DNA from: Posidonia oceanica
Lineage: Eukaryota > Streptophyta > Magnoliopsida > Alismatales > Posidoniaceae
Assembly: GCA_037176725.1 (NCBI GenBank)
Contig: JAZBRS010000049.1
Location: 14,278,001 to 14,342,000, forward strand
Reading direction: 5' to 3'
DNA length: 64,000 nucleotides
The notes beneath the pieces were generated by a model, which worked only from the letters and a program-made list of their open reading frames with translations, was not told where the DNA came from and made no database searches. The position numbers were made by a program, and so were the translations under genes. The first letter of the stretch is position 1. Each line of letters starts with the position of its first letter. Positions 1 to 13,300 of this stretch are shown in pieces.

Positions 1-2996
1 GGGTGCAAACGATGCATGCGGTGCAAGTGGTAAGGTCCTAAGTGATATGCAATGATATGAAGATGTAATGCATGCAAGAATGCAAAAGGTGGGGACCTAA
101 GTGCAATTAAAGTAAATGCAGGAGCTAAAAGGCAATTAGAATTAATGCAAGGGCTAAAATGTAATTAGAATGAATGTAAGGGCCTAGATGCAAATTAAAA
201 TAAATGCAAGAGCCTAAATGCAAATTAAAATAAATGCAGGGACCTAAGTGCTAAATGCCACATGTGTAGATGCATGCAATGCGATAAGGTCCTAAATGCA
301 GTAAAATTATAATGTTGGTCTAAAATGCAATGCAAGCATGAATGTGATATTGTCATGATGTGATTTGAATGCGTGAATGTATGTGAGAGGACTTATATGC
401 AAATATGCAAAACTACAGGATTTAATAGCAATGCAACATGAATTGAATGCTTATTTAAATGATTAAATGCATGCAAAGGGACCTATGTGTAAATATACAA
501 GTCTACATGATTTAAGTGTAATGCAAAATGATTTAAATGCGTACTTAGGTGATAAAATGCATGAAGAAGGACCTATGTGCAATTATGCATAGTTATTGGA
601 CCTAATTGTAAAATGGCTGCAAATGCAATGTGATTGTAAAAACTATTTAAATGAAATGCAATGCATGAAGGACTTAAATGTAATAAAAACTATACTACAG
701 GATTAAATGCTAATGCCATGGTATTCTAAAATATGAAATAAATGGAATGTAATGCAAAGATGGACCTAAATGCGATAAAAATATAATGCAGGACTTAACA
801 GTAAGGAAATAAGGATACAATGCAAGCAATTACAGGACCTGTATGCAAAATAACTAAAATGCAGGACTTAAACATAATGCAATAAAGTTTTAAAAACTAT
901 TTAAATGAAATGCAACATAAAAAGGACTTGGATGCAGTAAAAATAAAAGGGAGGATCTAACAGTAAAGAAATAAAACATGATAAACACAACAGTTGGACC
1001 TACTTGCGATAAAAGTAACCTAACAGATTAAAATGCAATGTAATAAAGTTTAAATGAAATTTAAATGAAAGTCTAACCTGGACTGAACCTGTATGCAATA
1101 AAAATAAATCAACAGATAAAAAGATAATGTAATAAAGTTTAAATGAAATAAAAATCATACCTGGATTGGATCTGCACGTAATAGAACAAATCTAAAGGAC
1201 TAAACATTAATGTAATAAGATAAAAGAAAGAAAATTAAATGACATCTAATACTAGACTGGACTCAACTGCAAATAAAACATGTTTTTGGGTTTTTTAGCA
1301 ATGTAATATGATTTAAACAGAGATTTAAATGAAATCTACATCAGATTAGACTAATGTGCAAATAAAATAAAAGACAGGATGCAAATGTAATGCAATAAGG
1401 TAAAAATTGGAGTTAAATAACTTTTGAAATTGATGCAGGACTGAAATGAAAATAAAATAAAATGCTAGACTTAAATGTAATGTAATAAAGTTAAAAAATC
1501 AAACTTAAATGAAATTCAAACGAAATCAAGACCTAAATGTAAACCTAAAAACTGACTGGACTTTATTTCAATATCAAACGAAAATTAAAAAATCTAACTT
1601 ATAAAACTAAGTTGCTACAGCGACATGCAGGCTGCCGGCAAGGCAGCGGGCGGAGGCGGAGCTACAGGCGGCAGTGAGGCACGGGCGGAGGTCAGAAAGA
1701 TTAGGCAATGTCCGACGGAGGTCTGGGAGTGATCCGGAGGCGACGGGCCGTCTGGAGCGGTGCTGCGTCCGATTGCACCGGTGACGTCGCCGGGGAAGAA
1801 GGAGGTTGCCGGCGAGGTGGAAACAGCAAAAACGACAATAGAACGGACATCTAACGGCATGGGGGGTAAGAAGAGCATCCTACGATTATCATGGTGAGGT
1901 TTCTTACCTGAAAACGTGGCTGAAGGAGGCTGGCGACGTCGAGTTACAGTGGCTTCGGTTGCTCCGGGTGGTGGCGCTACTGGACAAGGTGGAGGAGGCT
2001 CGACGCGATCTGGGCGAGTCAACGAAGGTGCAGGGGAGGTCTGAGAGCCGGTGAAATACCCGTTCTTCCTCTCTACAACTGGAAAGGAAGAAGTGGGTGC
2101 TCACAGTTTTTTTCTCTCTCTTTCTTTTCTCTATGGCTCTCACCGGCGATGGCTCTTGCAGGTAGGCTCGTGGGTGGTTCACGAAGGTGGAGAGCGATGG
2201 ATGAAGGCCATGGAAGCAAGGGAGAGGAGCAGGCAGGAGAACGTGCAGTGCAGTTCGGTTTAGAGAAGGATTATCGTTTTCTCTCTCCTTCGTTATCCTC
2301 TCCTCTCGCTAGTGAAGGCTCTTGCAGGTGGGCTCGTGGGTGGCTCCTGGAGGTGGAGAACGATGGAGGAAGGCAAGGGAGAGGAACTGGCTAGAGGAGG
2401 AAGGTGGCTACAGTCCGACCAAGAGAAGAAGCTCTCTTTTCCTCTCTCTTCTGTTTTTTCTTTTTCTTCCTTCTTTTTAACCTAGGGCTGCCACCGTGGT
2501 TTTATACCGGTGGAGGGGCGATGAGGACCACTGGATGGCAGAGGGATGGCCGGCCAAGATCGGTCTATGAGTAGGCAATGGGTTTTGGGTTTTTTTAAGT
2601 GGGGAGGGATTAGGGTTTTAGGTTTTTTCTTGAATGACACTTGGGTTTTGGTTTGAATGCATGGGTTTAGGGTTTGCGTGGATGGGTCTTGGATGGAATA
2701 TGGGTTTAGGGTTTGCATGGGATGTAACCTAGGGTTTCTAGGATTTTGGTTGTAGGGTTTAACTGGGATTAAGGTTTAGGGTTTTGGAGTGGTTGTGGTT
2801 GTGGATTTGAATGGGATGTGACCTAGGGTTTCTAGGGTTTTTGTTGTAGGGTTTAACTGGGATTAGGGTTTAGGGTTTTGGAGATTGGGTTTTGGGTTTT
2901 GTTTTTTTTGTTTTGGGATTTGGGATGATTGTGGTTTGGGGTTTGAGTCCACTAGAGAAGAGCAATTATTGCAGAGGTCAAAATGGGGTGTCTACA
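1..2996 (-). mobile_element. Tat/Ogre-type Ty3/gypsy LTR, 5' part, running off the left edge
   Basis: Read on the minus strand, the sequence starting at 2996 opens with TGTAGACACCCCATTTTGAC, nearly the same start as the complete Ogre/Tat LTR at 56837 (TGTTGACACCCC...). The following parts also run in the same order as in that LTR: a stretch rich in AAACCCTAAA, a pyrimidine-rich block with GC-rich leader-like sequence (about 1615-2480), then more than 1.5 kb full of TGCATTT/AATTGCA words (1-1600), as at 60060-60960 on the plus strand. No coding region is credible; the ORFs in 1615-2700 lie in LTR sequence. The 3' end of the LTR and the element body lie outside the window. The orientation and class are well supported, the exact family is not. 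Confidence 0.65.
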
Positions 2997-2998
2997 CC

Positions 2999-3534
2999 TG
3001 CCCAGTGAGCATGTGGGACCAGGTAGTGAGCTTGAGTGTTGGTTTGGGCTTGATTTGACTAGTGAGGCCATCTCAAGTGTGCATAAAGGATTTTGAAAGA
3101 GCATGCATGTGATTTTTAAAGGAAAAGAGAAAAAAAGATTTCAAATGCATTGTTTTGGTGGTTTTGCTGTTGGTTGGACAATAGTGGGTTGCCCTGTTGA
3201 GTGTTGCGGCGTCCAGATGGGATGCCTACGCTTGTTTGTGCTGCCAGACCCCCTCAACAGTGGTCATTGAGCGAGTTAGGTGGGATGTGTGCTGGATGAC
3301 CGTTTGAGTTGTCACTCATGTGCACTTTGTTTTCTATGTTTTGACAGGTGCAGAATAGTAGTAGCCTTTGCTAGTGCACATAGGAGGGAGTCACTCTGCC
3401 ACACATCAAGAATTCTAGGTGAGCATGTAGAATAGTTTTATTTCAGTTGTTTATTAAATTTATATATGTTGTTTTTGTTTAGATTTAGTTTTTTTTTTAA
3501 ATGAAAAAATGAAAGCTAGGTTGGGGATGTTACA
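2999..3534 (+). mobile_element. remnant of a gypsy-type LTR (3' part)
   Basis: The segment ends GGGGATGTTACA, like the ends of the Tekay/Del LTRs at 22695 and 29461 (GGCGTTACA). Its last 250 bases show the same layout as those LTR ends: a GTCACTCATG motif, a TTTT-ACAGGTGCAGA motif, then a T-rich tract. The start is not visible because the Ogre/Tat LTR abuts it. It appears to interrupt the LINE tail that begins directly after it. No gene is seen here. Confidence 0.4.
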
Positions 3535-4222
3535 GGCAGTATGGGGATTCTTTTTGTATTCTACATCTAACATACATGGTACTCACATTGGAGATATCTT
3601 CTCCTTATTTCAATATGTTAAATTCAATTTGAATATACTTATCTTAGTTGTTGTCTGGTGCTTATGGTTAAATCGAAATTCTCAAATTTTCATGAACCGG
3701 CTTAGAAATTTATCTTCTCTATTATTTCAGATCATAATTGTTTTAACTAGTTGGGTAGGTCTCCTCTTGCCACGGCATGAGTCGGAGGATGTCTCTCAGG
3801 CTATTCAACATATGTAGCAGGAATGGGACCAGGAACAAGCCAACCACGTTGCTCATGCCATTGCTTCCTCGTTTGGTGCCTCTGTCGCCAACGATGCTGT
3901 GCACGGACCTCCTGTGGTGGCATCCTCGTTTGATCCTCCTGGGCCGTCCTCCTTCGATTCTGACAATTAGCTTATTGCTGGATTCTGAGTTGCTCTGTCG
4001 TCTTTCTTTAGAGCAGTTTATTTTATCTTGGCATATAATAGTGATCTACTTTGGGACTTTTTACTATTCTGGTTGATTCTTTTCCTTCTTCGGGGGTTTT
4101 TTTTAGGATGAATGTAATTTGATTATTAATTTGGATATCTATTTTTTTTGGAGCTTGGTGGTGACATTCATAGTTAAGCTTTTTAATTATATATATGCTT
4201 ACCATTAGCCAAAAAAAAAAAA
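3535..4222 (+). mobile_element. 5'-truncated LINE (L1-like), 3' end with poly(A)
   Basis: An open frame at 3509-3817 contains a run ending VVVWCLWLNRNSQIF, typical of the zinc-binding C-terminal tail (zf-RVT) of plant LINE reverse transcriptases. It is followed by about 400 bp of T-rich 3' untranslated sequence that ends in a run of A residues at 4210-4222. The reverse transcriptase itself is absent, as usual for 5'-truncated L1 insertions. It lies about 150 bp upstream of the SAL1 start codon, so it could overlap the promoter of that gene. Target-site duplication not found. Confidence 0.5.
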
Positions 4223-4368
4223 ATGCATGTATGTACGTGCTTCTTTGCTAGTAAATAAGAAAAAAAAAAAGAGAAAAAACAGGACATGAAAGGCTCACGT
4301 CACGTGCGTGGCAGCAGCGGCCCTGAAAACAGAAAGTGTCATTTTGAGGAGCAAACGCCGGTGTCATC

Positions 4369-7300
4369 ATGGCATCATCATCTTCTCTTCCTTCAACAAC
4401 AGCCACCATCGTCACCTCCCTCAAAGCCCAATTCGCACAACTTCTCCGTTACTCCAAACCCCACCGCCAACACCGGCATTTCCCAACATTCCATCTCCCA
4501 CTTCGCCCTCGCCACTTCCCTCCCAACCATCTGCTTCTTCGGGGGAGAAGAGCCCAAGCTGCTGCTTCTTCTTCTTCCATGACTGTTGCTTCCATGGCTT
4601 CCTACGAGAGACATCTTGCCGCCGCCAAGAAGGCCGCCTCCCTCGCTGCCAAACTCTGCCAGGTTGGTGGATTCCACATTCGACCACGCAACCCACCTGC
4701 TTTTCTTTGCTTTGATGGAGATCCAAATCCATGTCATTTCCTCGATTCAGGATTAATATGATACTTCTGTAGGAGACTCACTCCAAATCTAGCATTACCA
4801 GTTTGCATAATAATTCAAAACATTCTGAAATAGTTTACTTCAAAATAGCCATTAATCAGTTGGATCCCATTATACTGAAAGGTTGAAAGGATACACCCAA
4901 AACACTGTTGGTTATATAAGATATCTAACCAGGAAAAGTCAATAGATTAAAAATCCAAGCATTCGGAGCAAGGCAGAAGTTCCAAAATAAAGCATGGAGA
5001 GAACAATCTTACTCGTTACTAGATAACAAGAAAGTTGATTTCCGTTACCTAATGACTTCCCATAGGCAGCGTACAAGCCTCTTTCAGATAAGAAAAAAAA
5101 CGTGACTGAATTGGTCCTAGTTACTCTTCGAGACGGAGTGGAAGAAGGGAGAAGATTCTCGAACGAGGGACGTTACTTTCAAGGATTCTTCTCACATCCA
5201 CATGAAAACTGCCGGAGCAAAACAAGGAGCAAACAATTGTTCCACAATTTCTTCCTCCAAGCTACAAAACTCACTAACATTCATTTAGAGCACCCTTCAA
5301 GCACAAAGTATACATACTTGTTTGATTAGAGCGTCCTCCAATTGCCACAAGCATTAAAGGAAGTCAAGTTGGAAAGAGCTGGAGTTAGGGGACCCCATAT
5401 TGATAGCAATGATGCTTTTCCATATGACAAATTTTCTCTAACTTATCCGAGTTTTTCAAATCAAAAATCGCATTTTAATGTGTTTCTACCATTATTTCGC
5501 CCAATGTCCGACACACTTCTTATTTTGGAAGGACTGAAGTCTAGCACGAAAACGACATTTGAAACCATGTATCTGCTCCATGGAATTCTCACACAAAATC
5601 ACTGTATTACCTGCATACTGCATATCTGAAGAAGCCAGTGGACGAGATGAGCCCACTGTCCACCCACCAAGCCAACCATCTGCCAGTGACTGATTACACA
5701 TAACTACTAGAGCATTGACAGCAAAGTTGAAAGGAAGTGTAGATAATGGATCTCCTTGCCTCAATCCTTTTCTAAAAATCCTGTTCCCTTTCAGCATCTT
5801 TTCACATCCAAAGTATTTATAAGGTGGGAAATCATGAGACTGCAACTGAGGATTTTACTTGTCTATCCCATAGCTCCACTTGAAATATAAGCCTTCATCC
5901 TTCTTCATTACAAAAGCTGCTTATATCTTGGATTGTTGCAGTCTTTATTTTGTAAATAGCTATGTTAATGAGTAATTCCTTCTCATTACCTCAAACCAAG
6001 TAACTTTTGTCTTTCTATCTTTTATGATTCCATTGAAAGAATGAACTTTCCTATGCTTGTAAGTGCTGTATGCATGGTCTTTTTTGGACATGGTCCAATT
6101 GTTGAAGGCAATTTCTTTCATTTTATCCTCAATTACAACATCTGATGTTATAATGTTATTTATGAGTTACATACGCTCTCAATGATATTCTTTGTTCTTC
6201 TGTTTATCTAAGCTTCATTTTTCATGTTTAATTTTGTTCAACTTGGAAATGTTATCAAATTTTCTTGAATGTCATTGAACATTTTTGTTTTGCCAGACAG
6301 TTCAAAAGGCTCTGTCACAATCTGATGTCCAATCAAAATCAGATAAAAGCCCTGTCACGATAGCTGATTATGGTATACTAGATATCCTCTCTAGTCACTT
6401 TTATTTTTTCCCTGGGTTATGCTATGATTACATTCCCTCTTTTGTAGTTCACTTTGTAGACTAAAATCATCTCTTCATTCCTTTTGTTTTGGCTCTTGTA
6501 TTGGTGTAATTTCTTTTCCTTGCGTTTTATAGTTTGCTTTCTATTTATTAAGCCTTTCTTTGGATGTAGAATAAGGAAACTAGGATTGTGGAAGATGGAA
6601 TTGTTGTATAGATAGTATTGTTATTTCATTTTGAAGTGAAAAGTTCATCTAGGTTAATAAGCATGTAGCATAATGTGTTCTCTTTTGGTTGAAATCTAAA
6701 AAAATATTGTATTATCAAGTGAAAGATTCATTGAAAGTGGTAGCAAAATAACTTGTTCTATTGTTTGTTGGAATTCTTGTGCTGTATAACTAGTTTGAAA
6801 TATGTATTACCCTTCTAGTTCTTCTCTAGTTTGTAATCAACCAAATAGAAAAATGTATCGTTAATGGTGACACCATGAAATCATGACTGCGGGATAGAAA
6901 CCAAAGATTTGAAATATTTAGGGGTCAGAAATAAAAACAGTGGGGTCGAACATATGTATATAAATATTTTTACATAAAATTTCAATACTTTTTATTTATT
7001 TTTAAAAATTCTACTGAGGTCGATTGACTCGTGTTCGGGGTAACCGACACCACCTCTATGTACTGTGTTGGTGGTTTTGTCCTTTTGTCTGTGGTTAAAC
7101 CGTCCACAAAGGACAACATATACGTGGTTATTCCAAAATGGGGTCAAGCTTAGTATCGATGCCCTTGGATGGGCATCACATGGCAGTAAGCGGTCGATAT
7201 TAGTGACTGACAAGCCACCTAATCATGGAGTTGTCCACATCACCTTAGACAGCCTCGACCACCTAACCTCGATGTAGCCATACGCGACCAATTGTCCCAT

Positions 7301-10300
7301 CCTAATATCAGCCACCGATCATTTCTACCACGCACAAGAAAGGACATAAGGCGTGGGATCCTCAATATATACTGGATCGAGATGACTAAGTAAGGAATCC
7401 AATCTTCCACACTCAAATTCACTTATCACTTTTTGGTGGAACCCTAACTTTCGCATCAAGACATCTCTCATCAGATCACTGTGGTTCAATGGATTCTATC
7501 ACCTCTTTCTTTCTCTCTCTTATTCTCAGGCTCTCTCACTAGTCTTCGGCAACCATTAGATTCCATCCACCTCATTTGGGTTGCATCAAGGTGATTCCCA
7601 TCACATGGGGTTGGTCGGCCTAGTGGTAACTATGTTTGGGAGAAGGTCAAGAGTTCAAGTATCTGTTCCTACGTGTTTGCTATTTATTTTGCATACAATC
7701 ACTCTAGAGTGTCGTACAAGCCCAAAGAGCCTATTGACCTATATTGACTATCTTTAATTCCTGGCTTAGGTTTGGGCATTGGGATTGGAATGATTGGGCA
7801 ATATGACATTAGGCTTTAGGTCACGTATGGCTTTTTAATGGTGCTCTTCACACGTATACATCAGGCTTAAGGAGAGTATCATTCTCTAATTACCTATTAC
7901 CATGAAATTACATACCTTAGAGAGAGACTCGAGATTCCTATGTAGTGACATTCTGTCTTCCCCTTCCTCTTCTTTCTTGCATCTTCAACGTCTGATGGTG
8001 TGTTCATTGTTTGTGCACGGGGAGATTGTGGGAGCATTGTAGAAGTTTGTGAGCATAGTGTTGCAAGGTGACTAATAGATCATGGATATCTTCATGGCAA
8101 AGCCCTTCCTAGAAAGAAAGATAACCATGGCATCCTAATAAGAACTGTCTTTTAACCTACACTGAGGCGTTGGCCTCAAGGATAGTATCCTCTTCCCGTG
8201 TAGAGTCAACGGTTGAAGCAAATCATTAAGGAGACTGGTCCAAGTAATCCCATTATACATGGATAAATCCACCTCAGCCAGTCGAAGAAGAGATTGGTTC
8301 TAGAGAGCAATGGGGGAATTGAGGAGCAGGACATGGGGTACCAATGGTTCCCTATAGGTTGCTCAAAATTGATCTAGATATTGTTGGTACCTGTGAGTTG
8401 ATTGACAAAAAGAGTCGTATCTCACTTTGAGTGACGGTATACATTGTTATACTGTAGCAGGTATTATCCATCTTTTATTCTAGTAGGTGTATTGGATATT
8501 TGTGCTTCCTGGATCTGTGGTGTTCCATATGTATTTAGACTCTCCAGGATCAACATATACACATTTTACACTTATTGCATGAGTTATTCCACATTCATGG
8601 AAGGGCTAACTGGCTAAAAATAGTAATAATCTTACTTTAATTCCTTTTACTTTACTTTTGGTGTGCTCTTATCAGAAGTATATTTTTCAGTAGCAAACTT
8701 TTCAATAGCAAGACAGTAATGTATTGTTCTACAAAGATCTAAGATGATCTGTCTATGTAGCTCCAAGTTACTCGATAATAATTAGGGGGAATAATTCTAT
8801 TGAAGTTCTTGATCTATTTTGTTTTTTTTCCCTTTTTGGGTACAAGTGCCTGCTTGATATGTCCAATGTGTGGATGTTTGTGGAACATTTCAGCATGACC
8901 TTGTACAGTGATATTATCTTCACTTGTTATGGTACCTCTAAGAATACAAGTTTTATATATTTCATGTGTTCTTCTCTTTTGATCGTCTTGGAAAGGGATG
9001 AACTATGCTAGGGAATGCATGTTTTTTTATTAACAAATAGATACTTACTAACAAATAACCAAATACAGAGGAATTAAATGTTAGTGAGGTCATTCATGAA
9101 GATTTTGAGCTGTGCAAGTGCATTCATACCTCACTGCATGATTATACCACATATTATGATAGATACTACTGTGGTCAAATTCACAAAGAACAGCTAGGGG
9201 ATATAAGTATTACATCAACCTCATCTATTCATGGTATAGTGGAGAGCAATGTAATTCAAGGAATCTCATGTAGTTCAGAAATCTTTATTGTTCTGCATTA
9301 TGTACGAATCCAGATATAAGACGTTTTATGCTCACACAGGCTTGAAATGCACGTTTTGGCATTGCAAGTGCTTTGATATAAACAAACAGAGTAAAACTAT
9401 AGGCAGATCACCATTTTGGATGTGGGAGGAATGACCACCCTTGCTGTCTGGTCTATGAAGTACTTCCTAAACTTAATTGTCTGGGAGTGTTATTTTTCTA
9501 CATCAAGTTGTTTTAAGGGAAAGAGGAGGGAAAAAAAAGGTCGCAGTTTTTTAGTGCAAGCAATATTTGATATGTACTTGAAAGAACTGCTGGGTATCTC
9601 GCAAGCAATATCATTAGGAAGATCAGACAACAGATGAGTTTCAATCAAGAGCTTTCTCTCACGCCAGTGGGGTGGTCATCTTGGAAGACAGGTGTCTAAT
9701 AGATATACAGTTATGGAAATAATGTCCATTGAAGCTTGATGAGGAAGTGGGAATACTAAATGTGCAAAGTGCAGTTTGAGCCACTTACTTTCCTGCAATG
9801 CTGTCTGCTAGAAGCCTGCAATATTTGAAAATTTTCCTGCTTGGTAAGGCAGGTATTTTATTATTCAAGAGATAAGCTGTTACTTAAGATTTCCCCTTTT
9901 AGTTTTTACCAGCTGTCCTCTGCCATCATGATACCTCAGCTGTCTTGTTGGTTGAGGATATTCATATATGACTTATCATATCTTCTTTAAAAAATTACTA
10001 AAAAATCAAAGTTGGTAAAACAGATGGCCAACATAGCATTGATCAGACTTTCCATTCTGAGGCTCGACGACACTGTGAGAGAAAGGAAGAATTCATTCTT
10101 GTGCTACTGATGTTGGTAAGGAGTGTGTGAGCGACCCCTGCCTTGGTGATTGAGGGGTTTGAGTGCTTTTCTAGTCCGTTTTCAAATCTTAGGGCTCAAC
10201 CTTAGACAGGTGGTTAAAAACTACCAAGCTGGAGTACGGTAGGGGTAGAGGGAATTTCCGGTGGAGATGGTGAAGTGCATTGCGAGGTAATCTTGTAGGT

Positions 10301-13300
10301 CTCTTTTAGTTAGTGGAGCGACAACTTCCTCGATAGAAGGTTGATGGTTAGGGGTGCAAGCAACGACTTGTTTGACTTTAGTGTCCAGAAGTGGGGAGGC
10401 CCATCCAGGAGAATCCAACTCCACAATCATCACCTTTTTAGGATCCGTTTGGTAAAAATTATGGAATAGATTTTAGATGTAGAATCTTGATTCTATGTAC
10501 GTAAGTCGAGATGGAATAGTTGTAAGATTGTGGATGTAAAATTTGTTTGGTATAAAAAGTGAAGCAAAAGATAGATTCTCTCATAATCAAACTAAAGTTG
10601 AATTCTCAAACAAAGTATTCTCATATAATCAGTTTTATCTCGACTAATGTGCAGAAATAGTTATTTCACTAGCTGTTTGGTTCAGCTATTGGTATTATCC
10701 AGATTCTTCCACTATCTCCTTGTGCAAAATCTTTATCGAATGGGGCCTTAGTTTGTTAAACTCAGCTAAGAAGTCCTGCCACCTTGCTTGCTTAGGACTT
10801 AGCCTTGTTTGAGACTGGATGTAGCTAGTGGCTATGTTGTATGTCTTTACCACAAACTTGGATGTGAGGAAATAATGAGGCCACGTCCAGCCTGGTTCTT
10901 TTTATCAAGTGCCACATTGTGCTTCCATCCATAGGGATCCAACTGAGAAATCCCATCAACCACTTATGAAAGGGACGTGGCAACCGTTGATTAACATAGT
11001 TTCCATTGGCAAAGGTTCTTAGGATCAAGGGCTATACTGACCCAAACATCCAACTGCAGGTTGGACCCCAAAATCTTCCTCCGTTGGTAGAACTGGACCA
11101 ATTGTCCGTCCATTCAAACCAATCCAGATCCCGGCCAGAACAACACTTCTCAGTTTGGGCGTAATATTTATCCTATATGCAATGTTCGCATGGTGGTGTG
11201 TTGTTCTACATGAATCCACGTTAGGACATCTAACACTGGACAGCTGCTACATCTACTGCTTAATTTGCTCTTGCTATCCTTGCTTCTGTTGCTATTAAGA
11301 CAGGTTTTCAATCTAGAACAACTGACTGTAGTACTCTGCTTACTTTGCTTATTGGGCATATGGTTTTCGGTTGACTCACTCTTTCACTCTTTCCATGGGT
11401 TGATGCAAGAGCGTAGTGTAGCTGAGTGGTAAACATAGGAGGCATTCCCGAAGGGCAGTGGCTGCAATGTGGTTCCAGGTGCAGTCGTGTCATTGAGATC
11501 CGAAGGGTGGTGGGGTCTTCGACTATACTGTAGGGGTCATAGAATTCATGATAATGGGTACTTACATAAAACCAACCTCACAGAAAATAGTTTGCGTTAA
11601 GCAACTCAGGATTATTTTCATCACCGTAACCTGCTAGGGTATTTAGATAGCATGACATATAGCTAAGCTCTAGGCAAGCCCAATTAGAAGCTATGTGGTA
11701 AACATCTGCTGGTGCTGAATTTAATGTATCTCTGTCTGGTTTAATCACATCATTTTATATTGGGTTCCTCTTGTTTTTAGTTGTAAGGAAAAGTGGTGAT
11801 GCTAGATCTCCTTCCTCTGTGTATGTAGTTGGTGGATTGCCTGTGCAGTTGTTCAATACTATCTTTTTTGTTCTTATTATCTGGCAGCTTGCTAACCTTT
11901 ATCTATTTGTTTATTGGATCCTGCCTTTTCTCTCCAGAGAATGCACTATTGTTGTATCCAGTAGTGGTTGCAGTATCACTTCTCTCCTCTGACAAGGAGC
12001 AGGCTGCATTTAACTTGTCCTTCTTTGGCTGAATGCCAGGTTCGCAGGCATTAGTGAGCTTTGTTTTGGGGAAGGAGCTTGCTACGGTGCCCTTCTCAAT
12101 GGTGGCTGAAGAGGTGTGCAATAAACTGCAACTTCTCTTGAATCTTGTGATTTATGTATTCAAGGAATAATCTGGACTCCTGTGATATATATAGCTGTTA
12201 TTCTTGATTCCCTCTGTAGGATTCGGGAGATCTACGAAAGGATGGAAACCAAGAAATCCTAAAACGTATAACAGAGCTTGTTAATGCTACTCTGTCTACT
12301 GATGGCACATACAATGTTACCTTGTCAGCAGAAGATGTTCTAGTTGCTATTGATAAGGGTAAATCTGAAGGTGGACCACATGGTTCTCATTGGGTGTTGG
12401 ATCCCATAGATGGCACAAAAGGGTATAATTTTCATGCTTTAGTTTACTAGTATTCAGCAACTACTTAAATCATTTATTACGCAGCCATTGAATTACTTAT
12501 TACTCATTTGTATTGTCACTTGCTGATCCCACATTATGGGATTAAGGTATGTGTTGTTGTTTTCATCATTTGTATTGTCTCTTGAACTCCAGATGCCAAT
12601 TTTGTTAATACACTTCATCATTTCTGACCAGGTTCGTAAGAGGAGATCAATATGCAATTGCACTTGCCCTGCTAGTTGAAGGAGAGCTTGCACTGGGTGT
12701 CTTGGCCTGTCCTAATCTTCCTCTAGCACCACTTAATGAACTGAACAAGGAGCCACAAGTAAAAGAAGTGGGTTGCCTTTTTTTTGCTAAAGCTGGTGGT
12801 GGAACTTTCATGGAGTCATTGCGTGGTTCTTCACCCAAAAAGGTTGGTAGACATCAATAACAATCATGAACACTAAAATGAATTTTGATAAATGTTGCCT
12901 ATGCTGCTTGGCCTCAGATAAGCGTCACCAGCACTGAAACTCCAGCTGATGCATCATTCTTCGAGTCATTTGAAGCAGCACACTCTATGCACGATTTGCA
13001 TAGCTCCATAGCTAAGGTGTCCAAGATATTCACTATTTAAGTATCCTTTTCCTGTGAGATTCTTAACCATCGACTTGCCTTTTATTTCAACTAGAAACTT
13101 GGTGTCCAAGCACCACCTGTTAGAATCGATAGCCAAGCAAAATACGGTGCATTGGCCAGAGGAGATGGTGCCATATACTTACGTTTCGCTCGTCAAGGCT
13201 ACCGTGAGAAGATATGGGATCATGCAGCTGGTTCAATTGTCGTCACAGGTATGCAGAAAAAAAATTCCCCACTTGACGTGCACAACAATTTCACTTTGAT

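Noticed and set aside
2590..2900. Many TTTAGGG-like words, suggesting interstitial telomere repeats
   Set aside because: The words are irregularly spaced and mixed with other sequence; the same composition occurs in the plus-strand Ogre LTR (AAACCCTA near 57030-57110).
4308..4715. Alternative frames over SAL1 exon 1 (starts at 4286 and 4308)
   Set aside because: They do not continue into the conserved exon 2 frame; only the 4369 frame leads to KLCQ and TVQKAL across the intron.
11400..11490. Possible second SINE (GTGTAGCTGAGTGGTAA with a later GGTTCCAGGTGC)
   Set aside because: The B-box match is poor and the spacing to the A box too long; no ends found.
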